A stretch of DNA of 51,434 nt from Okeania sp. SIO1I7 (GTDB lineage: Bacteria > Cyanobacteriota > Cyanobacteriia > Cyanobacteriales > Microcoleaceae): contig JAAHGF010000017.1 in the NCBI GenBank assembly GCA_010672585.1, positions 1 through 51,434 of the forward strand, written 5' to 3'. Below the pieces are notes generated by a model that did no database searches, was not told the origin of the DNA, and saw nothing but the letters and a program-made list of their open reading frames with translations. The translations under genes were made by a program, and so were the position numbers. Shown here in pieces: positions 36,873 through 47,035 of the stretch. The number at the start of each line of letters is the position of its first letter. Position 1 is the first letter of the stretch.

Positions 36873-37103
36873 TTAATAAGCTAGTGTTTCTAGAGTTTCC
36901 CGTAAATATATACTAACTTGCCGATCTAAGGATATATTTTGCTGCTGACCTTCATTCATCTGACGCTCTAATTGCCATCTCTGAAAACCTGAACTTACAG
37001 CGATCGCTTGCTTCAAACCATCCCACATTCGAGATTCTGATTCATTTTTTGTAATTACTTTGGCTGAATTATTATTCCAAGAGGTAACATTAAATTTATT
37101 CAT
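36873..37103 (-). CDS. Conserved small protein, function unknown
   Basis: 76 residues. It has no signal peptide or membrane span. The central part SGFQRWQLERQMNEGQQQNI, then LDRQVSIYLRETLETLAY, looks like a folded helical domain and recalls small cyanobacterial proteins with a C-terminal YLRETLETLAY word. Upstream of the ATG, minus strand AACTCAGGTAAGTATTATG gives a plausible AGGTAAG ribosome binding site. I cannot assign a function. The reading frame is conserved-looking, and the convergent terminator supports a real transcription unit. Confidence 0.65.
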   Translation of the reverse strand: MNKFNVTSWNNNSAKVITKNESESRMWDGLKQAIAVSSGFQRWQLERQMNEGQQQNISLDRQVSIYLRETLETLAY

Positions 37104-37240
37104 AATACTTACCTGAGTTAATGATAAAGTTCCTGAGATTTACAGCTTCTACTTCTTTAAAGATAGCTTACTATTCACAAACCAGGTATTAGTCTAGGAC
37201 TATATATGTCATCAAATCTTGACTTTTAGGTATAATCTTT

Positions 37241-37354
37241 GGAGTTGCTGAATCAAGGTATGAAAATAAAAATGGAAGAATCTCAAATATTTGTCATTCA
37301 TATAGTTTAGCAATCACACAAAAATACAAATCATACCCACACATCAGCAACACC
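37241..37354. mobile_element. MITE-like element with GGNGTTGCTGA ends, copy 2
   Basis: 114 bp between GGAGTTGCTGAATCAAGG and CCACACATCAGCAACACC. Outside are TAATCTTT (left) and TCATCTTT (right), an 8-bp duplication with one difference. Inside it differs from copy 1, so the two share ends more than cores. Confidence 0.75.
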
Positions 37355-38330
37355 TCATCTTTAATTTATTTAAACATTAAGATAGGTAGGTTTAATGCCA
37401 ACCTATTTCTCAAATTATTTGCTAGTAATATCATGTCTTATTCAACAATTGTAATAAACATTGCTTTTCTTAACCCATAGGGATATTCCATACAAAATCC
37501 CTATATGCGGGTTAATTAATGTGACTTGATATAACCCTTTTTTGTAACTCTCCGAAAACTCTTTTCATTAATTGATAATTGAGCATGGATAATTGATAAT
37601 TACCTCGGGTTTTAACCGTTACAGAATTGAATATCAGGAAATATTATTTTCTTCTCTTGGTCGATGGTCACCCCGCGAGGAGACCTCGCCATCCCACCCT
37701 ACGGGAAGCTCCGAAGAGAGAACTCCGTTCCGCTGTCGCGTTTCGCGTCAGCGTTGCGAAGCAAACGACCGCTTTTTTTCCCTTTAAAAGGCTATGCTTT
37801 ATAAACATCTTTCTTAACATAACACTTGACATTATAGACAAATTATGTTGAAGTCTTCAAAAGGCTTTTTCCTGAGAAAAAATGTATTTAAAAGTACATT
37901 AATTTGGATAAGTTAAGTAGTTTTGCCAAGCTTTATTGACTATTTCTCCCTTCTCCCCTGCTCCCTTCTCCCCTTCTACCCACAAGGTTTTCAGGAGTTC
38001 CTTATCAGGGATAGCTTAAAAGGGGAGGCTTCAAGGCGCGAATTATTTAATTATTAATTATTAATTATTAATTATTCGGTAATTTCTAAATTATAGAGCT
38101 TTTGTATATCAGGCGATCGCCAGCTTTTTTCTTTCTAGAAATTCCTGAGAGGTATGAAATTGCCAAAATTTGATCGTCAAACTTTGTATTTCTTGTTATA
38201 GAACCCATCAGTGGTATCTTGACCTTGATGACAATTTTGAAGCATAGAGTCGTCCCTGGGATAGAGGCAAATTGAAAATAATTCAATATACCCCATCTCC
38301 CCATCCACCCATCTGCCACTCTATTTTTAA
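37355..38330. other. Long intergenic region downstream of infB
   Basis: No gene. A GC-rich block at 37660-37775 (CGATGGTCACCCCGCGAGG ... GCGTTGCGAAGCAAACGACCG) resembles the insert in the 7081-7226 repeat. A dispersed repeat with CGGTAA lies at 38017-38082, including a (TTAATTA)n tract at 38046-38078. Frames at 37593, 37627 and 38086 are not convincing. Confidence 0.6.
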
Positions 38331-38352
38331 ATAGAACCCATTTGGGTTCTAT
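38331..38352 (-). terminator. Probable infB terminator
   Basis: ATAGAACCCA and TGGGTTCTAT form a perfect 10-bp stem, with TTTAAAAA after it on the minus strand, 86 bp past the infB stop. The loop is tight, so the outer 8 pairs are the likely stem. Confidence 0.65.
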
Positions 38353-38437
38353 AGCTTCTTTCGGTGGAAGTTCAAATAATAGAAAAAACCAGAGAGTTAC
38401 AAAAGAGGGATATTACTTCTGGCTAATAATGGGTATT

Positions 38438-41400
38438 TTAAACAGACAGTTTTCGGCGCTTAGTTACCATTTGGTAGCTTTCAACTATATCACCTTCAGC
38501 CCAATTACTAAAGTTGTCTAAGCTAATACCACATTCATAACCTGCGTTGACTTCTTTGACATCATCCTTAATACGCCTTAGTGAGTCCAGTATACCTTGG
38601 TGAATAACTTCTCCTTTGCGACGTACTCGCACCTTACAGTTACGGATAACCTTGCCAGAAAGTACATAGCAACCTGCCACAGCACCACGATTAATCGTAA
38701 ACACAGCACGTACTTCTACTTCACCTAATGGCTCCTCTACTAACTCAGGGTCTAATAGACCTTCCATTGCTCCTTGAATATCATCCAAGAGTTTGTATAT
38801 GACGTTGTATTCCCGCACATCTACTCCTGCGGCATCCGCTGCTTGACGTGCTCCTGATGCCATCGTTGTATTAAAGCCAATAATCACAGCTTCACTAGCA
38901 GCTGCTAAATCAATATCTGTTTCTGTTACTTCTCCCGCTCCAGAGAATAATAGTCTTAGTTGGACCTCTCTTTGAGGTAGTTGTCGCAGAGCTGCAACAA
39001 TAGCTTCAAGAGAACCTTGAACATCTGCTTTGAGTATCAAGTTTAGTTCTTTGAGGTCTCCTGCTTGGGCACGAGCTGAAACAGCGCCAAGAGTCGTTCT
39101 ACGCATAATACGAGATTCTCTTTGAGCATCTGCTCTGTCTGTAGCAATTGATGAAGCATCTTTTTCGTTTTCAAACACATCAAACTCATCGCCAGCTTGA
39201 GGCACATCTCTGAGACCAAGAACTTCTACTGCAAAGGATGGACTCGCTTTTTCTACCCGGTTGCCTCGGTCGTCAATCATTGCCCGCACTTTTCCGTAGA
39301 CAGAACCAGCAACTACAATATCTCCTACTTTCAAAGTCCCATTTTGTACTAACAAACTAGCTACTGGTCCTCTAGCTTTATCCAAGTGAGCTTCAATTAT
39401 CGTGCCTTTGGCCAAACGTTCTGGATTAGCTTGTAAGTCTTCTACCTCGGACACTAACAGAATCATTTCTAGTAAACTATCCAGATTCTGTTTCTGGAGC
39501 GCACTAACTGGAACCATAATAGCGTCACCACCCCATTCTTCAGGAACTAAGCCATGTTCCATCAGTTCTTGCTTAACACGATCTGGGTTGGCTTCTTCTT
39601 TATCGACCTTGTTAATTGCTACTATAAGTGGTACTCCCGCAGCTTTCGCATGGCTAATAGCTTCTATCGTCTGTGGTTGTACCCCATCATCTGCTGCCAC
39701 AACTAGCACTGCCACATCTGTAACTCTTGTTCCTCTTGCTCGCATTGCAGTGAAAGCTTCGTGACCAGGAGTATCTAAGAATACTACTTGTTGCATCTTG
39801 CCTTCATGTTCAACATCAACATGATAAGCTCCAATATGTTGAGTAATACCGCCTGCTTCCCCTGCTGCTACCTTAGTTGCACGGATTGAATCTAGAAGAC
39901 TGGTTTTTCCATGATCGACGTGTCCCATAATTGTTACTACTGGTGGACGACGTTCCAGCTTTTCTAGATCGGCATCTTCTAGCATTTCAGTGGTTTTCTT
40001 CGCTGCTGATTCTTCTTCTAGGGCTTCTACAGGAATTCCTTCTTCTTCTGCTACCATTTCTATGGTGGCAATATCTAAGCTTTCTGTAATATTGACTGCT
40101 ATACCTTTAATAAACAGTCTTTTAATAATTTCTGTTTCTGCTACTGCCAAAGCTGTTGCTAATTCTTGAACTGTCATGCTCGAATTGATTACTAGCTTTT
40201 CTAAAGGTTTAGCTTCAACAGATTGATTTTGTTCAGCAATTTCAGACTTGGCAGATTGCTGTGATTTACTAGATTTCTTTTTGATGCTGGGAGCGTTGTT
40301 ACCAGAATTGGACTTAGTTTTGCCAGGACTACTGTTTGGTTTTGGTGGGCGAGCTAAAGATAAGCTCATTGTTACTGGTTCTGGCTTATTTAAAAGTTCT
40401 TCTAAATCTTCATCATCATCTTCCAGCAGTGGTTTTGGGCGAAGACGTTTAGCTTTTGCACTAGCTTTTGCATTTTTCTGAGAAATTTCGCTTGGATCTT
40501 CTTCTTCTTCTTCCCAAGTTGGACCTTTCTTTAATTTCGCTGATGAAGGCTTAGTTGGGGATATTATTTTTCGTCTTGGTTTTTCTACCTCATTATAATC
40601 TAATTCTATTACTTTTTCTTCTGGCTCTTTTTCTTCTGTTATATCTAAATCAATATCTGTCTCTGTTGGAGAATCAACTGATGTTTTTAGTCTCGGTTTT
40701 GGTGCAAGCTGAGGTTTTGGTAATTCTTGAACTTGCTTTGCTTTAACCGTAGGTCTATCTCGATGTTTTTGTTTTGACTGACTTGAAGTTTCAGGGCCTG
40801 GAATAGCTAGTTTTACACTTTCTTTTTGAGAAGTATCTTTGTTTTCCTTTTTATTAATAATTGCAGGTTTTTGAGAAGGTTTTTCTTCTCTATCTTTTCT
40901 TTTTTTACCTTCCGGCTTTATTTTCTTATTTTTTGGACTAGGCTTTGTTGTAGAGGGACTTTGTAGATTTCGATTTCTGCTAGGAGGTGCTGGTCTTACA
41001 GGTGGTCCTACTAACTGGGGGACTTCCGTGACAGTGTTTTCTAATGATATGTCCAGACCTATATCTGTAGAGTTTTTATCTACTTCTGATACAGATTTAC
41101 CTTTTTCTCCCTCTAGCTTTGGAGATAGGTTTGGTCTTGGTTTACTAATAGGTTGAATTTGCCGGTCTAATGCTTCTGCTGCTGGAGGTTTTGGAGGAGT
41201 TGCCACTAATTGAACGTTATTATTATTGGTTTGGGTTTGATTTTTGAGTTTAGATCTTTCTTCTAATGATTTTGGTCTTGGTTTGCGTATTTCTAATATC
41301 TGCTGTTTTTTACCCTCGTTATTAGAAGTTGACTCTTGATTTTGAGAGTTACTTTTTTCTGTAACAGCAGACCTACTGGGAGAGTGGGGTAAGCTTTCTG

Positions 41401-41554
41401 CTGTTTTGCGGATTAGTTCTGCTTCTGGTTCTGTAATAGTACTACTGTGACTCTTTACAGATATGTTGAGTTGTTCACAAACTGCTAATATATCTTTGTT
41501 ATCCAAATTCAATTCCTTTGATAATTCGTAAATTCTTACTTTTCCGTTGTTCAT
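38438..41554 (-). CDS. infB: Translation initiation factor IF-2
   Basis: 1038 residues. IF-2 is the GTPase that brings initiator tRNA to the 30S subunit. The N-terminus [20 protein letters not shown] (1-45) is an IF2_N domain; a long, charged, Pro/Lys/Ser/Glu-rich low-complexity region (about 50-450) follows; a second IF2_N-type domain (about 452-505) precedes the GTPase with GHVDHGKTS at 544-552, DTPGHEAF and NKVDKEEA. Domains II and III ([36 protein letters not shown]) and the C-terminal fMet-tRNA binding domain ([20 protein letters not shown]) are intact. Long N-terminal extensions are common in cyanobacteria. Separated from ylxR by 732 bp. Confidence 0.98.
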   Translation of the reverse strand: MNNGKVRIYELSKELNLDNKDILAVCEQLNISVKSHSSTITEPEAELIRKTAESLPHSPSRSAVTEKSNSQNQESTSNNEGKKQQILEIRKPRPKSLEERSKLKNQTQTNNNNVQLVATPPKPPAAEALDRQIQPISKPRPNLSPKLEGEKGKSVSEVDKNSTDIGLDISLENTVTEVPQLVGPPVRPAPPSRNRNLQSPSTTKPSPKNKKIKPEGKKRKDREEKPSQKPAIINKKENKDTSQKESVKLAIPGPETSSQSKQKHRDRPTVKAKQVQELPKPQLAPKPRLKTSVDSPTETDIDLDITEEKEPEEKVIELDYNEVEKPRRKIISPTKPSSAKLKKGPTWEEEEEDPSEISQKNAKASAKAKRLRPKPLLEDDDEDLEELLNKPEPVTMSLSLARPPKPNSSPGKTKSNSGNNAPSIKKKSSKSQQSAKSEIAEQNQSVEAKPLEKLVINSSMTVQELATALAVAETEIIKRLFIKGIAVNITESLDIATIEMVAEEEGIPVEALEEESAAKKTTEMLEDADLEKLERRPPVVTIMGHVDHGKTSLLDSIRATKVAAGEAGGITQHIGAYHVDVEHEGKMQQVVFLDTPGHEAFTAMRARGTRVTDVAVLVVAADDGVQPQTIEAISHAKAAGVPLIVAINKVDKEEANPDRVKQELMEHGLVPEEWGGDAIMVPVSALQKQNLDSLLEMILLVSEVEDLQANPERLAKGTIIEAHLDKARGPVASLLVQNGTLKVGDIVVAGSVYGKVRAMIDDRGNRVEKASPSFAVEVLGLRDVPQAGDEFDVFENEKDASSIATDRADAQRESRIMRRTTLGAVSARAQAGDLKELNLILKADVQGSLEAIVAALRQLPQREVQLRLLFSGAGEVTETDIDLAAASEAVIIGFNTTMASGARQAADAAGVDVREYNVIYKLLDDIQGAMEGLLDPELVEEPLGEVEVRAVFTINRGAVAGCYVLSGKVIRNCKVRVRRKGEVIHQGILDSLRRIKDDVKEVNAGYECGISLDNFSNWAEGDIVESYQMVTKRRKLSV

Positions 41555-42286
41555 CCACTCTACCCTCTTTTTTACAAATCTATAGTTTTACATTGTCATA
41601 ATGTTGATTTAACGACTACACTACAATCATACTAGCTTTAGGCTCAGTTTAGCTACTTAAAAGCTTTTTTTTTATTTTTACTGCTTTGAGTTTATGAACT
41701 TTTTAGCTACTGTCTTGATTAAGTTTATATTTTTAGTTAAAACCCATCACTATTTAGATTGGAGAAATGAGTATTTCAGAGTAGTTCCCTGAAAGTCTAC
41801 TTGCTCCATTTATTAACTAGACTTGATCTTTTGGTGATAGGTTAAAATTTATACATATGAGTTTAAATTTTTAAGTAATTTTATTCATAAAAATTTGTTA
41901 TTTTTTATACATATAATCTTTATGGTACTTAAGTCAAGGGTTTGACTTTATAGATATATTTATTTCAATCATAATTTAAGTTTCCTCAGACATTTATTGT
42001 CCTTGGAATCTCTATCTTAGCAGGATTTATAATTTTTCTGTGGTCTGAATGCTGTCTTAAGCTATTCAGCATTTAGTTTGAAAATGGGCATACTGTTTCA
42101 CAAGAGGTTCAGCTATCTCAAATTAAAATGCACTATAGTTTAGTAACTTATAGGCATATATTAATTTAGACATGAAATATCTAACTGCTAGAGAAGATAC
42201 ACAAAATTAATTGTGGTATTTGATTTATTTAGTAATTTAGAGTTCGTTTATGGATAATGCAAATATTATTCTGTTCTACGAAATTT
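41555..42286. other. ylxR-infB spacer
   Basis: 732 bp of very AT-rich DNA. No gene, IS or named repeat family seen. In most cyanobacteria these two genes nearly abut, so infB probably has its own promoter here. Confidence 0.5.
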
Positions 42287-42565
42287 TCAGCGGTCATTTT
42301 GTGTATTTTTGGATGAAGAATCTTTCAATCTTTGCCATAATGCTTGATATATTTCTGGTGATACATAAGTTTTAAGTGAACGGCCTAATTTATTCTTTTT
42401 ACGAGCAATTTGAAAACATTCTGTTTGTGGACAAATGTAGGCTGAACGTCCTTCTCCTTGATCTAATTTAATGGTAGAATATTTTTTAAGACGAATAACT
42501 CGCAAAAAATCTTCTTTAGGAGCAAGTTTTTTACAACTAACACACCGACGGTAATTTGGCTTCAT
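42287..42565 (-). CDS. ylxR: YlxR family (DUF448) RNA-binding protein
   Basis: 92 residues from ATG at 42565 (an open frame also starts at TTG 42598, but MKPNYRRCVSCKKLAPKEDF is the family's usual start). The YlxR signature is CVSCKK followed by LRVIRL, then GRSAYICPQTECFQIARKKN. The protein has a small KH-like fold and is predicted to bind RNA. It belongs to the rimP-nusA-ylxR-infB cluster of bacteria, here with 1.7 kb of repeats separating it from nusA. The last 15 residues are Ser/Lys/Asn-rich. Confidence 0.92.
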   Translation of the reverse strand: MKPNYRRCVSCKKLAPKEDFLRVIRLKKYSTIKLDQGEGRSAYICPQTECFQIARKKNKLGRSLKTYVSPEIYQALWQRLKDSSSKNTQNDR

Positions 42566-42734
42566 TTTTACTTTTTCGTTAATTAAAATTTTACTCAATT
42601 AGTTGTTATTTTTTTTCAGAAGAAATTGGCAAATATTAACTAATATATTTATAGATATTTTTCTTAATGTTTTTACTTAAAAATTTTGATTCTCTGATGT
42701 TTCACATTTAAAATTATATCAAAAGTCAGTAGTT

Positions 42735-42888
42735 ATACCAATTTTATGTGAGGTTGCACACCTAATGGTGTTAGGTATTGGGTGGCGCGGTGGCACGGAA
42801 TTATGAAATTTATTAACTTGTCTATCTCGATTTACAGTCAACTGTAATTAAAATATTATTCTATGCAACTTAGAAATGAATTTGGTAT
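42735..42888. mobile_element. Inverted-repeat element, ATACCAAW...TTGGTAT ends, copy 1 (empty site)
   Basis: 154 bp from ATACCAATTTTATGTGAGG to AAATGAATTTGGTAT; ends form an imperfect 25-bp inverted repeat with TTGCA in the arms. It holds the sequence GAAATTTATTAACTTGTCT uninterrupted, at the spot where copy 2 carries another element. A period-7 TAGTTAG tract (42888-42915) abuts its right end. Confidence 0.75.
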
Positions 42889-42915
42889 TAGTAGTTAGTA
42901 GTTAGTAGTTAGTAG
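42888..42915. repeat. Heptanucleotide tandem repeat (TAGTTAG)n
   Basis: About four period-7 units right after the element end. Confidence 0.9.
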
Positions 42916-43885
42916 GGGATGCTAAACTCTTAAACGTTTAGTATTGCTAGAAATTTTATTATTCCCTATGACCTATTGGTCTCAATTTGATATTATGTGC
43001 AATTAGACGGATTTGATATCAGAATCATAAAAGTTATTTATTTTAATCTTCATTAAATCCCATTGATTAATTAAACATAATGACATTTTGCTGAAAATCT
43101 CTAATTTTGATATATGCCAAGAAATTATTGCATAAATTAATACTAAGAGGAGTTACTTTTATCAATCTAAAGTCAACAGTTTATCTGAATAAAAGCTTTT
43201 AATTATTTAATTCTATGATAGTAGATTAAATGAATTGTAATCATAGCGGTTTGCGGATAAGTTAATTATGAAAATTGGTACAAGACCAATTTTCATCAAG
43301 AATGTGATAGCACTCGAAGGAAAGGACTCGGATATATCAAAAGCTTAAAACTCAGACAACGCAAAATTTTTCGGTCTTTCGGTCTTTCCTTCTTCCTTGT
43401 GCTATACAAATAATCAAAGTGAAGTAAGAACTTTACCCATCATGTATCAAAGAGCTAAAAATCAAGCCTCATTCCCAGAAATGCTTAATACCAATTCCCA
43501 TGCATTAATACTATACTTAGGTAACACTTCAGTTATTAAGTGATTAAAATAGGTAGAATAATTTTTTTGTTAATTTGAGTCAAGTTAATGTTAATTATTC
43601 TTATGTTTACTTCCCCTCCTGAGAGGGGGAGGGGCGAGGGGTGGGTTTACTTCCCCACTCCCCTACTATCCTGCTCAAGAAAATGTAGAAAAGTTTTTGA
43701 GAAATGGTATAAGACCTACCTTGGTGACTACTGACCACTATAAACACCCTAAGTATTTTTAACAAACAAACATCGATCGCCCCTAGTATAGCAAAATCTA
43801 GATAACTTCTTAATTAGCAATAGTTAACAACTTATACTAATTTTATGTGATGTTGCACAGAATTAGGTTTTAGGTTTTAGGTTTT
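42916..43885. other. nusA-ylxR spacer, left part
   Basis: No gene. It carries a dispersed repeat at about 43305-43395 (see 24840), a GC-rich TTCCCCTCCTGAGAGGGG module at 43611-43648, a lone ATACTAATTTTATGTGATG end at 43834, and a period-7 (TTAGGTT)n tract at 43862-43886. Confidence 0.5.
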
Positions 43886-44145
43886 ATACCAATTTTATGT
43901 GAAGCTGCACAGAATTATAAAATTTACAGGACTTACGCACGGACACCAAATCGAGTGAGGGCGCAATTTGGCAGCTCTGCGGAACGCAAATGGCATTTGC
44001 TTGGCATAACTATCGTTAACGCCCCTACATATGCCGTTTTCCAGGTGAATTTGCGTAAGTCCTGATTTATTAACTTGTCTGTCTTCATCTACAGTCAACT
44101 CTGATTAAAATATTATTCTATGCAACTTAGAAATGAATTTGGTAT
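43886..44145. mobile_element. Inverted-repeat element, ATACCAAW...TTGGTAT ends, copy 2 (interrupted)
   Basis: 260 bp, the same family as 42735-42888, with identical sequence on the right side (CTATGCAACTTAGAAATGAA). It is split by the 138-bp element at 43927-44064 plus 5-bp duplication. With that removed it measures about 117 bp; copy 1 carries an extra ~36 bp (GTTAGGTATTGGGTGGCGCG) that this one lacks. Confidence 0.75.
43927..44064. mobile_element. Nested MITE with TIR CAGGACTTACGCA, target duplication ATTTA
   Basis: 138 bp from CAGGACTTACGCACGGAC to TTTGCGTAAGTCCTG; 13-bp terminal repeats perfect. It is flanked by ATTTA (43922-43926) and ATTTA (44065-44069). The undisturbed counterpart in copy 1 of the host element carries a single ATTTA (AAATTTATTAAC), so the insertion is proved within the window. 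No ORF; the core holds CGTTAACGCCCCTAC and similar words found at 18465-18520 and 3340. Confidence 0.95.
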
Positions 44146-44266
44146 TAAAGTTTGATTTTTTTTAATACCATACAAATCTATGAAGAAGTGCTTTTTGAAC
44201 TGGCAAACCGAAATGATTTTAATTGTAAATAATTAACTGTATCTCTGAAATTATAATCCTTAATAT

Positions 44267-45664
44267 TTAAGTTAATTCCACAGGATATTCAGCTTCATCA
44301 ACTTCAGAATAATTATCTGGATCGTCAAAATCTGTACTCTCTAACTCTAATTCCTCAGTATCGTCAAAATCTGTACTCTCTAACTCTAATTCCTCAGTAT
44401 CGTTTTCTTCTTGTTCAGCTAATGCTTGTTTAGCTTCTTCCTGTTCAGCTAATGCTTGTTCAGCTTCTTCTTGTTCAGCTAATGCTTGTCGATGAGAAAC
44501 TTCCGCTGCAATTTTGCTATCTTCTTCAGCATGATCGTATTTATCAGTGTCCTTAATATCAATTTTCCAGCCAGTTAGGCGAGCGGCCAGACGCACATTT
44601 TGTCCTTCCTTACCTATAGCCAAACTAAGTTGATCCTCAGATACCAAAATATGGGCTCTCCTTTCCTCTGGATCAATTAAACGAACTTCGTCTACTCTAG
44701 CTGGACTAAGAGAATTGGAAATATAAGTTGCAGGATCTGGAGACCAGCGAATCACATCTATTTTTTCTCCCCTCAGTTCATTCACAACTACCTGAATTCT
44801 CGACCCCCTAGCGCCAATGCACGCTCCGACAGGATCTACATCTCTTTCTAGAGTATCAACTGCAATTTTAGTCCGAGGGCCAACATATCGGGATGGTGGA
44901 TTTGCTTCCCTGGCTACTGCTACAATTCTGACTATCTCATCTTCAATTTCTGGGACTTCATTGGCAAATAAATAAACTACTAAACCAGCATCAGCTCTGG
45001 ACACGAGTAATTGAGGCCCACGAGTTGAGCCTTCACATACTCGCTTGAGATAAACTTTGAATGTGGCATTAGCACGGTAGTTATCGTTGGGTAATTGTTC
45101 TCGCTTAGGTAGTTCAGCTTCTACTTCTGGTCTACCAAAACCACTACTTGCAGATAATATAATTGATTGTCTTTCAAATCTTAGGACTTTGGCTTGAAGA
45201 ACTTCGCCTTCTAAATCTTGAAATTCTTCTTGAATCATCTTGCGCTGCTGGTCCCGTAGTTTTTGAGCTAATACTTGTTTGGTCTGGATAGCGGCCATGC
45301 GACCAAATTCATTTTGTTCTGGTGTGACGTCTAAGAATACGGTATCATTTAACTGGGCCTCTGGAGCTACTTCTATAACTTCTTGCAGAGCTATGTGGTG
45401 GTCTTGATTGGTTACTTCTTCAACTATGGTTTTAGTGGCCAACACCCGAAATCCTTCTTCTTCTACATCCAACTCTACTTCAAAGTTGTCAAAGTAATCA
45501 TCTGTGAAATGAATTCCATCTAGACGTTGAGTGCGTCGGTAGCGTTCATATCCTTTTAATAGAGCTTCACGTAAAGCAGTTTGAACTGCCTGTTTTGGTA
45601 AATTGCGCTCTTTACTAATACCTTCGATCATATCTTTAAGCCCAGGCAAATTGACCATTGACAT
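44267..45664 (-). CDS. nusA: Transcription termination/antitermination factor NusA
   Basis: 465 residues. N-terminal RNA polymerase-binding domain (1-125; VNLPGLKDMIEGISKERNLP, RRTQRLDGIHFTDDYFDNFE), S1 domain (about 135-200; EVLQAKVLRFERQSIILSAS), KH1 and KH2 (about 230-345; GACIGARGSRIQVVVNELRG, AIGKEGQNVRLAARLTGWKI). The C-terminus has no AR2-type repeats of Escherichia coli, but an acidic tail: three 10-residue units QALAEQEEAE (393-422) then two 13-residue units TEELELESTDFDD (423-448). It lies 308 bp downstream of rimP. ATG 45664 is preceded by GAGGATAAAAAATT on the minus strand, a good ribosome binding site. Confidence 0.97.
   Translation of the reverse strand: MSMVNLPGLKDMIEGISKERNLPKQAVQTALREALLKGYERYRRTQRLDGIHFTDDYFDNFEVELDVEEEGFRVLATKTIVEEVTNQDHHIALQEVIEVAPEAQLNDTVFLDVTPEQNEFGRMAAIQTKQVLAQKLRDQQRKMIQEEFQDLEGEVLQAKVLRFERQSIILSASSGFGRPEVEAELPKREQLPNDNYRANATFKVYLKRVCEGSTRGPQLLVSRADAGLVVYLFANEVPEIEDEIVRIVAVAREANPPSRYVGPRTKIAVDTLERDVDPVGACIGARGSRIQVVVNELRGEKIDVIRWSPDPATYISNSLSPARVDEVRLIDPEERRAHILVSEDQLSLAIGKEGQNVRLAARLTGWKIDIKDTDKYDHAEEDSKIAAEVSHRQALAEQEEAEQALAEQEEAKQALAEQEENDTEELELESTDFDDTEELELESTDFDDPDNYSEVDEAEYPVELT
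44321..44488. repeat. In-frame repeats in the nusA tail (3 x 30 bp and 2 x 39 bp)
   Basis: 44399-44488 holds three 30-bp units and 44321-44398 two 39-bp units, each nearly identical at DNA level, so the expansion is recent and in frame. Confidence 0.9.
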
Positions 45665-45971
45665 AATTTTTTATCCTCTATTTTTCTAAATTTTTGTGCT
45701 TCGAGGCGAGTGTTTTTCATCCTTGTGAGATTAGGATGTTAATAATTTAGGTATTCAAGTGAAGTATTTTTTGTTTTTTCGAGAGTTGAGACTTTGAGAA
45801 TTGAAACAACAAGTAAAGAAGGAGGCCGAAGTTAATGTTTATTGTGAGATGGCACGGTAATTTTTTTAACTACAACCTTCTTCAAAGAAGTCTAAATCTG
45901 ACAAGCAATCAAACAAGAAATTTAAGACCGTAATTAATATTTGTCCTTTGATATTTTCTAGTCTCTTTTAA

Positions 45972-46433
45972 TTACTTTCCTTCCTGTAATTCAACAGTTA
46001 TAATTAGAGAGCGTGGAATAGTTACTTGTCGTCCTTTTTGGTTAATGTAAATTGCTGTTTGATCGCGACCAACCAGTTGTCCCGTCCATTGATTTTTACC
46101 TTTATAGGGTTCGGAGGTATTAACAGTAACGCTAAACCCTTTAAAGGCAATAAAATCTCGGTCATTATCCAAAAATTTAGAAATACCAGGACTGGATATT
46201 TCTAGTAGATATGGTTCAGAAATGATATTTGCTGCGTCTAGTGGTTCTTCTATGGCATAGCTCATCCGTTCACAATCATCTAAACCTGTGTCTTGATGAA
46301 GGTTCCGAATGTCCAAACGCAGCACTGGAGGATGCTGATTTGTATGAAATACTGCTCCTACTAATTCCAATCCTAAGGACTCGGCAATAGGGGTAGCAAA
46401 TTTGATGATTTGTGGTATTAATGGATGACTCAT
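45972..46433 (-). CDS. rimP: Ribosome maturation factor RimP
   Basis: 153 residues from ATG 46433. RimP binds free 30S subunits and helps maturation. The start [20 protein letters not shown], the block [34 protein letters not shown] and the C-terminal Sm-like domain ([17 protein letters not shown]) are standard. A GTG at 46469 in the same frame would add [12 protein letters not shown], but these 12 codons lie inside a terminator-like hairpin and have no family match, so I reject that start. First gene of the rimP-nusA-ylxR-infB cluster. Confidence 0.95.
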   Translation of the reverse strand: MSHPLIPQIIKFATPIAESLGLELVGAVFHTNQHPPVLRLDIRNLHQDTGLDDCERMSYAIEEPLDAANIISEPYLLEISSPGISKFLDNDRDFIAFKGFSVTVNTSEPYKGKNQWTGQLVGRDQTAIYINQKGRQVTIPRSLIITVELQEGK

Positions 46434-46447
46434 AGGACAAATGCAAC

Positions 46448-46470
46448 AAAAAAAGTGGGCTTCACCCACT
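46448..46470 (-). terminator. Terminator-like hairpin in the rimP leader (possible attenuator)
   Basis: On the minus strand AGTGGG-(TGAAG)-CCCACT is followed directly by six further T, ending 14 nt before the rimP ATG. Read as RNA it is an intrinsic terminator. Upstream within 130 nt are GTTAAC direct repeats and a second hairpin (GGGTGA ... TCACC), so alternative folding is possible. Confidence 0.7.
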
Positions 46471-47035
46471 CCCTGTTAACAACTGTTAACATTAACTTAA
46501 ATCCTTTACACCTTCTAAAAATCCAGACAATCCTAGACACGCTCTTCATCGGTGACTAAAAGCGATTTTCCGGCTCACCCGTCCATAAGTATACTGGCAA
46601 AGAAGGCTGATGTTCCGCTCAAACACATTGAGTTTAGGATTCCCTCTGGGGTTTTCATCCTTATGAAAAGTCGAGTGCAAAACACTCCATAATTGTTGCT
46701 AAAATCCTCTGGTCTTAGCAGACATAAGTGATAATAACACAAATTAATGGCGTAAAAACATGGAAATTTTGTAGATATAAGTCTTGGATAGTCTATGTTT
46801 TTTAGCTCTAGCAAGCAAAAGTTAAATTATCTCAATAGTCGCCCAGATTTCTGGAGACAAAAGACTATATTTAACTATATCTGACTATATTTGTTTACAA
46901 TCTTTATTATAGAAGTTTAAATTGGGATAGGTTTTCCCTACTTATTAGTTCTATTAAACTGTTAGTAATTATTTATATCATATTTTTTATTGATCAGCAA
47001 GTTGATTTTTTCTCCGATTGCAATTAATTTTGTTA
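46471..47035. other. rimP upstream region
   Basis: No gene. The minus strand at about 46545-46600 can fold (GGGTGAGCCGG ... GTCACC), lying 110-160 nt from the rimP ATG. The frame at 46575-46814 lacks family features. Confidence 0.4.

Noticed and set aside
37593-37851. Two overlapping frames on + (64 and 74 codons)
   Set aside because: They translate a GC-rich palindromic block also found at 7120-7190, so they are repeat-derived.
39402-39764. 120-codon frame on + inside infB
   Set aside because: Antisense of conserved IF-2 sequence, Ser/Thr-rich shadow.
42566-42598. TTG start for ylxR
   Set aside because: Family proteins begin at the MKPNYRRC word; 11 extra residues are unsupported.
43895-44098. 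67-codon frame on - in the nusA upstream spacer
   Set aside because: It spans the nested MITE and its host element.
46434-46469. GTG start for rimP at 46469
   Set aside because: The extra 12 codons coincide with a terminator-like hairpin and have no family match; ATG 46433 gives the standard start.
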